The notes beneath the pieces are model-generated. The model was not told where the DNA came from. It saw only the letters and a program-made list of their open reading frames with translations, and did no database searches. Both the position numbers and the translations under genes were made by a program. From Methanosarcina sp. (GTDB lineage: Archaea > Halobacteriota > Methanosarcinia > Methanosarcinales > Methanosarcinaceae): 8,544 nucleotides of DNA. Location of the stretch: NCBI GenBank assembly GCA_024280975.1, contig JAMXLQ010000093.1, positions 1 through 8,544 of the forward strand. Direction: 5' to 3'. Below, piece by piece: positions 5,091-8,544 of this stretch (its first letter is position 1; every line of letters starts with the position of its first letter).

Positions 5091-5975
5091 GTGGATCATA
5101 TGGATAGAGCACGTATAATTGCAGAAACTGCAGCCCGGATTTCCAAAGAACTAGATGCTGCCGCAATTATGGTTTCCGGGGAGCTGAGTTTTGAGGGGAT
5201 TGATACCGGGGGAATTCCGGTCTATTACATTTCCATGCGCCCGAAAAGCATAATAGACCATCTGGTCTCCACTGGAAAAGATGGTAAAAATCCTCTAAAA
5301 GAACTCGGCGACCAAATAAACCGCGAAGCCTCAGGTAATTCTGACCACCTTCAACAGGCTGCAGCCATAGAACACGTGCTTGGAGAACTGGAAAACGGGA
5401 TTATTGTAGGTGTAGTCGAAACTCGTGGCTCCAGTTCAATTATTGTACATAACCTCGACGAAAACCCCCTTGTAAAAGCCATGAAGGAATGTCAGGAAAG
5501 GATAAAGCCGGAAGTGATGAGTGCAATTATGAAAATCTCTTTTGATATTGTCCTGACTGGCAGAGAAGGCAAGAAAATAGGAGCTGCTTTCATTATAGGG
5601 GATTCCGAAGAAGTTCTGAAACGCTCTCACCAGATAATACTGAATCCATACGCAGGCCACGATGAAGCTTACCGAAATGTCCTTGATAAGAGAAACTGGG
5701 AGTCTATAAAAGAATTTGCCCAGCTTGATGGAGTTTTTGTGGTCGATGAAAGAGGTATTATCCATGCCGCAGGCCGCTACCTTGACGTTGATGGAAAAAA
5801 CGTCGATATAGAAAAAGGGCTTGGGGGAAGGCACGTTTCAGCAGCCGCAATCAGCAGAGATACAGTTGCGATTGCAGTTACAGTATCCGAGTCGGGTGGG
5901 GTTCTCAGAGTATACAAAGATGCAAAAGAAACAATTTGCATTGAGTGCATGAAGCCTGCGGTAAGATATATGTGA
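5091..5975 (+). CDS. dacZ: Diadenylate cyclase (c-di-AMP synthase, archaeal DacZ type)
   Basis: The protein has 294 residues. The second half is a DAC (DisA_N-type) domain that joins two ATP into cyclic di-AMP: GREGKKIGAAFIIGD (157-171), LDGVFVVDE (212-220, the DG[A] motif, here DGV) and RHVSAAAIS (247-255, the RHxxA nucleotide-binding motif). The first about 125 residues form an alpha/beta domain (IIAETAARISKELDAAAIMV) that resembles the C-terminal domain of pyruvate kinase, as in other archaeal enzymes of this type; this is from memory. A CIEC pair (C283, C286) lies near the end. No membrane segment is seen, so the enzyme should be cytosolic. The GTG at 5091 follows AAGGA by seven bases; the ATG at 5100, with GGTGG before it, is an equally possible start and would drop three residues. 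c-di-AMP is linked to osmotic and potassium balance in other organisms. Confidence 0.93.
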   Translation: MDHMDRARIIAETAARISKELDAAAIMVSGELSFEGIDTGGIPVYYISMRPKSIIDHLVSTGKDGKNPLKELGDQINREASGNSDHLQQAAAIEHVLGELENGIIVGVVETRGSSSIIVHNLDENPLVKAMKECQERIKPEVMSAIMKISFDIVLTGREGKKIGAAFIIGDSEEVLKRSHQIILNPYAGHDEAYRNVLDKRNWESIKEFAQLDGVFVVDERGIIHAAGRYLDVDGKNVDIEKGLGGRHVSAAAISRDTVAIAVTVSESGGVLRVYKDAKETICIECMKPAVRYM

Positions 5976-6032
5976 TCCTAAGAAATGTAATTATGAAAAT
6001 AGAAAACTTTTTTCTCAGGATCAGAAATTTTT
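5974..6032 (+). terminator. Probable terminator of the diadenylate cyclase gene
   Basis: GATCCTAAGAAA (5974-5985) pairs with TTTCTCAGGATC (6011-6022) except for one mismatch, and the left arm starts inside the stop codon. The run of T at 6008-6013 and another T-run just after (about 6028-6032) fit archaeal termination. Confidence 0.5.
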
Positions 6033-6132
6033 AGTTGCTTGTCAAAAGTATCGAGTTGCAGACATTTTAAGAGCAGGTGCTTTTAATGGAGCGTGTAAGA
6101 AATAGGGGCAGTGCATAGACTCATAAACAAAG

Positions 6133-6176
6133 AAAATATACTTTTAAGTATGCAAAGAAATGAAAAAAGTGGGGGA
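6133..6176 (+). promoter_or_regulatory. Candidate promoter and ribosome site of the DUF1614-type gene
   Basis: AAAATATACTTTTAAG (6133-6148) is TATA-like but only about 40 bases before the start. GGGGGA (6171-6176) lies five bases before the ATG at 6182 and is a fair ribosome site. Confidence 0.35.
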
Positions 6177-6181
6177 ATTTA

Positions 6182-6901
6182 ATGAGAAGACAACTTTTTT
6201 ACATTCCACTTAGCCTTACATTCTTTCTTCTTTTAGTTCTTGTTCTGATTTTCGGACTTAGTTTTCTCTTTTTTGGAGTAGTTGTTTCTGCCTTTACGAA
6301 AATCGGCTTTTCTATAGGAAACGCATTTCTTATTCTGGTGATGTCCCTCGTTGGAAGCAGCATAAATATTCCTGTGGCAACTCTCAGATCCAATGCTCCG
6401 GTAGTTAGAGAAGATTATATCCGGGTCTTTGGCGTAACTTACAGAGTTCCAGTCCGGCGCGTGACAAGAAACGAAACGACAATCGCTGTCAATGTAGGAG
6501 GAGCAGTTATTCCGGTTCTGATTTCAGCTTACCTCCTTACTAAGTTTCCTTCGTCTCTTATGCTTGCAGGAGCCGGCATCCTAATAGTTACAATAATAAC
6601 TTATTCCGTAGCAAGGCCAATTCGGGGGATAGGTATCGCAACTCCAGCGCTGGTTCCACCTCTTGCAGCCGCCCTTGCTGCGATTTTGCTGACATCAATA
6701 ATTCATATCCCGGACTGCCCAATTGACCAGTGCCGCGTCGTCACTGCCTACGCAGGAGGAGTACTCGGAACCCTTATAGGAGCCGATCTTCTTAACCTGG
6801 GGAAAATCAAGGACCTTGGGGCCCCAGTTGCAAGTATAGGAGGGGCAGGAACCTTTGATGGAATATTTCTAAGCGGGTTCATTGCTCTCCTCCTGATATA
6901 A
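6182..6901 (+). CDS. DUF1614-type integral membrane protein
   Basis: The protein has 239 residues and about seven hydrophobic segments (roughly 8-34, 44-65, 102-120, 126-144, 153-175, 186-204 and 219-239). The loop at about 68-100 is rich in charged residues (VREDYIRVFGVTYRVPVRR). Small, conserved-looking motifs sit at the ends of the segments: GSSINIP (58-64), NVGGAVIP (104-111), GADLLNL (200-206) and GGAGTFDGIF (220-229). These fit the DUF1614 family as I remember it; the biochemical role is unknown. The pattern of polar motifs within membrane segments would suit a transporter or intramembrane enzyme, but that is inference. Two cysteines (C179, C184) lie in a short loop. The gene follows the diadenylate cyclase on the same strand after 206 bases and a probable terminator, so co-transcription is unlikely. 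Confidence 0.82.
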   Translation: MRRQLFYIPLSLTFFLLLVLVLIFGLSFLFFGVVVSAFTKIGFSIGNAFLILVMSLVGSSINIPVATLRSNAPVVREDYIRVFGVTYRVPVRRVTRNETTIAVNVGGAVIPVLISAYLLTKFPSSLMLAGAGILIVTIITYSVARPIRGIGIATPALVPPLAAALAAILLTSIIHIPDCPIDQCRVVTAYAGGVLGTLIGADLLNLGKIKDLGAPVASIGGAGTFDGIFLSGFIALLLI

Positions 6902-6963
6902 AAAGGCCAAGGATTGAGAAACTGAAAAACAGCTCAACCTTTCACTTTAAAACGGAGCAGAAC

Positions 6964-7184
6964 TGCAAACCTTTTAAAAAAAGTCTTGACCGCAAACCTT
7001 TTGAGAAAAGGTTTGATCGAAAACCCTGGCAACGTTTGGATTTGATAGCCTTATCACAAGCCTTTTCAAAAAAGGCTTGATCGAAAACCCCTAGCAATGT
7101 TTGGATTTGATAGCCTTATCCCCAAACCCCATCGGCGTGATCAACCGGCGCAACGGTTGCGACACAACGGTTGTGCTTGACCGA
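6964..7184 (+). repeat. Composite dispersed repeat, copy C
   Basis: After a worn hairpin unit (6965-6990) come two perfect 10-bp stems: CAAACCTTTT/AAAAGGTTTG (6993-7015, loop GAG) and CAAGCCTTTT/AAAAGGCTTG (7057-7079, loop CAA). Each is followed by a copy of GATCGAAAACCC...GATAGCCTTATC, so a block of 64-65 bases is present twice in tandem. The tail has the GC-rich stem CAACCG-GCGCAA-CGGTTG (7142-7159) and a near-palindrome CACAACGGTTGTG (7163-7175). The copy fills the gap between two converging genes and ends within a few bases of the pelota stop codon. It could serve as a terminator for either gene. Confidence 0.8.
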
Positions 7185-7187
7185 AAA

Positions 7188-8240
7188 TCAGCCTGTCACC
7201 TTGAAACGAAGCAGGGCTGCGACTCCGCCCAACTTATGGAGCTTTTCTCCGGGCTCAAAAGCTGTACTGAAAACAACGACCTTCCCCTGGGCCTGTTCGA
7301 CTTCCATGAGGAGTTTATCAATATCCTCCCCTTTTTCCCGCCCTTCTCTCAAAGTTTCGTCAGCAATAAGCAGAGTTTCGACAGCCCCGTAATTAAGAGC
7401 GTTCTTGACATCTGCAAAACCATATGCAGCCTTACCGTCCATTGAGATTTCACGAATAAGATCTTCCATCAGGGCGGATTCGCGAGCTATACGGGATTCC
7501 TGCATGATGCGATCAACTGCACCTCTGCGCAGAACTTCCTGAAAACCAGACATTCCTATCATGGAAGTATCTTCGATCAGAGCTTTTGAAGCCATAGCCG
7601 GTTCGATTTCCTGGAAATATTTAGCAAAGTCCTCTTTAGTGAACCCTGGCCCGGCAATAACTATAGATGCTTCCTCAGGAACCATATGCCTAAGCTGTTC
7701 TACAACTTCCTTGAAAAATTCATTTCTCAAGCTAGTTTCTCTCTTTCCTGAGGACTGTCGGATATGGGAATATATCTCTATTCCGTAATGATGAACAAAA
7801 CCGATATCGGCATCCCCCTCCTCTATTGCGACCATAACAACTTTCGGGCGCTTCGAAGCTTCTTCAGCATCCTGAATCCGCTGGAGCTGGTCATTCTTCC
7901 AGTGTTCCTTAATGATAGAAAGATTGGTTCCAATCTCGATATTGAGGGTGTGAAAGGAGCCCACATCCATCCCATGTTCTATCATCCCATGTATCCGCAA
8001 CCGGTTCGCAAACTTGTGAAATTCGATCTCGTCGACCCTGATTCCGAGTCTGACCTTTACTTTCTCGACCTTTTCAGGGCGGATTTTGTCACTTGCCGTA
8101 TCGGCTTTCCGTTTGGTAACCGCAAAAACAAGATCCCCTTTTTCGATTATATATTTCAGATGCCAAAGATCATCGAGGGTTTCGGCTGTTACTGCAATCT
8201 CACCTTCCCTTCCCTTAAGGGAGCGATTTGTAACTCTCAT
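7188..8240 (-). CDS. pelA: Pelota (mRNA surveillance, ribosome rescue)
   Basis: The protein has 350 residues, the normal archaeal length. Like eRF1 it has three domains: an N-terminal Sm-like domain (about 1-130; DDLWHLKY 23-30, KGDLVFAVTKRK 34-45), a central domain (about 132-260; GPGFTKEDF 197-205) without the GGQ peptide-release motif, and a C-terminal domain (about 262-350; YGFADVKNALNYGAVETLLI 273-292 and GEKLHKLGGVAALLRF 331-346). It enters the empty A site of stalled ribosomes and, with aEF1A and ABCE1, splits them. The ATG overlaps the stop of the upstream gene as ATGA, so translation is probably coupled. Repeat copy C begins right after the stop codon, but the C-terminus looks intact. 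Confidence 0.96.
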   Translation of the reverse strand: MRVTNRSLKGREGEIAVTAETLDDLWHLKYIIEKGDLVFAVTKRKADTASDKIRPEKVEKVKVRLGIRVDEIEFHKFANRLRIHGMIEHGMDVGSFHTLNIEIGTNLSIIKEHWKNDQLQRIQDAEEASKRPKVVMVAIEEGDADIGFVHHYGIEIYSHIRQSSGKRETSLRNEFFKEVVEQLRHMVPEEASIVIAGPGFTKEDFAKYFQEIEPAMASKALIEDTSMIGMSGFQEVLRRGAVDRIMQESRIARESALMEDLIREISMDGKAAYGFADVKNALNYGAVETLLIADETLREGREKGEDIDKLLMEVEQAQGKVVVFSTAFEPGEKLHKLGGVAALLRFKVTG

Positions 8241-8544
8241 GCCTTTTCCACTCCGTGCATTTCAATCTCCTCTTCAACTTCCTCCCTGTCATCCTCAGGT
8301 TCGGTTTCTGCTTCCGAAATTCCGTATTTATCTTCCTGCTCAATCTTCTCTCCTTTTTGTTCCGGTTTCTGGCTCTTTAAATCCGATTCTCCGGGTGGAA
8401 CCATCATGGCTATCTGGTCAGGAGAGGCGATCTGCTTTACGAAACGGGGGTCATTAAGTTCATCAGCATAAATCCTGTAAATCTTTTTAGAAATGTCATT
8501 CTGGTTAAAAGCTCCAGGGACTATTTCGAGAATATAATCTCCAT
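8237..8544 (-). CDS. Unknown protein, C-terminal part only (cut by the window edge)
   Basis: The last 101 residues are visible; the first complete codon is at 8540-8542 and the start lies beyond the window. The visible part begins with a folded-looking segment (GDYILEIVPGAF, then DISKKIYRIYADELNDPRFVKQ and PDQIAMMVPPGES, residues about 1-53). It then turns into a highly charged tail (about 54-100) dominated by Glu, Asp and Lys, with EPEDDREEVEEEIE near the end, likely disordered. I do not recognise the family. The TGA stop overlaps the pelota start by four bases (ATGA), so the two genes form an operon, and the protein may be co-expressed with the ribosome-rescue factor; a functional link is only inferred. 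Confidence 0.75.
   Translation of the reverse strand, partial: GDYILEIVPGAFNQNDISKKIYRIYADELNDPRFVKQIASPDQIAMMVPPGESDLKSQKPEQKGEKIEQEDKYGISEAETEPEDDREEVEEEIEMHGVEKA

Noticed and set aside
1330..7184. The repeat copies as a CRISPR array
   Set aside because: Units within a copy are adjacent or at 27- or 64-base steps without unique spacers of constant length, and no cas genes are present.
7764..8471. Plus-strand frame of 235 residues opposite pelota
   Set aside because: It is the antisense shadow of pelota and its upstream neighbour, with serine/phenylalanine-rich composition and no known motif.

Overview
The window looks like chromosomal DNA of a methanogenic archaeon, most likely Methanosarcina. 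It is AT-rich, and its intergenic gaps of 200-490 bases are long for an archaeon. It carries an archaeal histone, a clamp-loader small subunit, pelota and an archaeal-type diadenylate cyclase. Start regions show GGAGG/GGTGA ribosome binding sites and TATA boxes. The genus is inferred from overall resemblance of the proteins and intergenic repeats, not from a database search.

Layout, left to right. 1-295 is AT-rich with no gene except a probable terminator. 296-1243 (-) is a class I SAM-dependent methyltransferase of unknown substrate. 1244-1734 is a gap holding repeat copy A and the histone promoter. 1735-1944 (+) is the histone gene. It converges, across a bidirectional hairpin terminator, on a small two-cluster ferredoxin (2058-2288, -). 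The best ribosome site and ATG of that ferredoxin lie in another frame. 2321-2802 holds the ferredoxin promoter and repeat copy B. 2803-3807 (-) is rfcS. 3808-4130 is mostly non-coding. 4131-4676 (-) is an RNA 2',3'-cyclic phosphodiesterase (ThpR) with a TTG start and a duplicated 3' end. 4677-5090 is a long AT-rich divergent gap. 5091-5975 (+) is the diadenylate cyclase. 6182-6901 (+) is a DUF1614-type membrane protein. 6902-7187 is filled by repeat copy C. 7188-8240 (-) is pelota. A cut-off gene of unknown function (8237-8544, -) overlaps the pelota start by four bases.

Most genes are separate housekeeping units: chromatin, DNA replication, RNA processing and ribosome rescue. Only pelota and its upstream neighbour form a clear operon. 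The diadenylate cyclase makes c-di-AMP, and the membrane protein downstream is on the same strand but seems to have its own ribosome site and possibly its own promoter.

The most unusual content is not in the main genes. (1) The ferredoxin start region has a TAGTG stop/start overlap next to an A-rich slippery-like stretch. (2) A composite dispersed repeat occurs three times. Its hairpins are kept by a compensatory base-pair change and by G-U pairs, which suggests a selected structure, perhaps an RNA.
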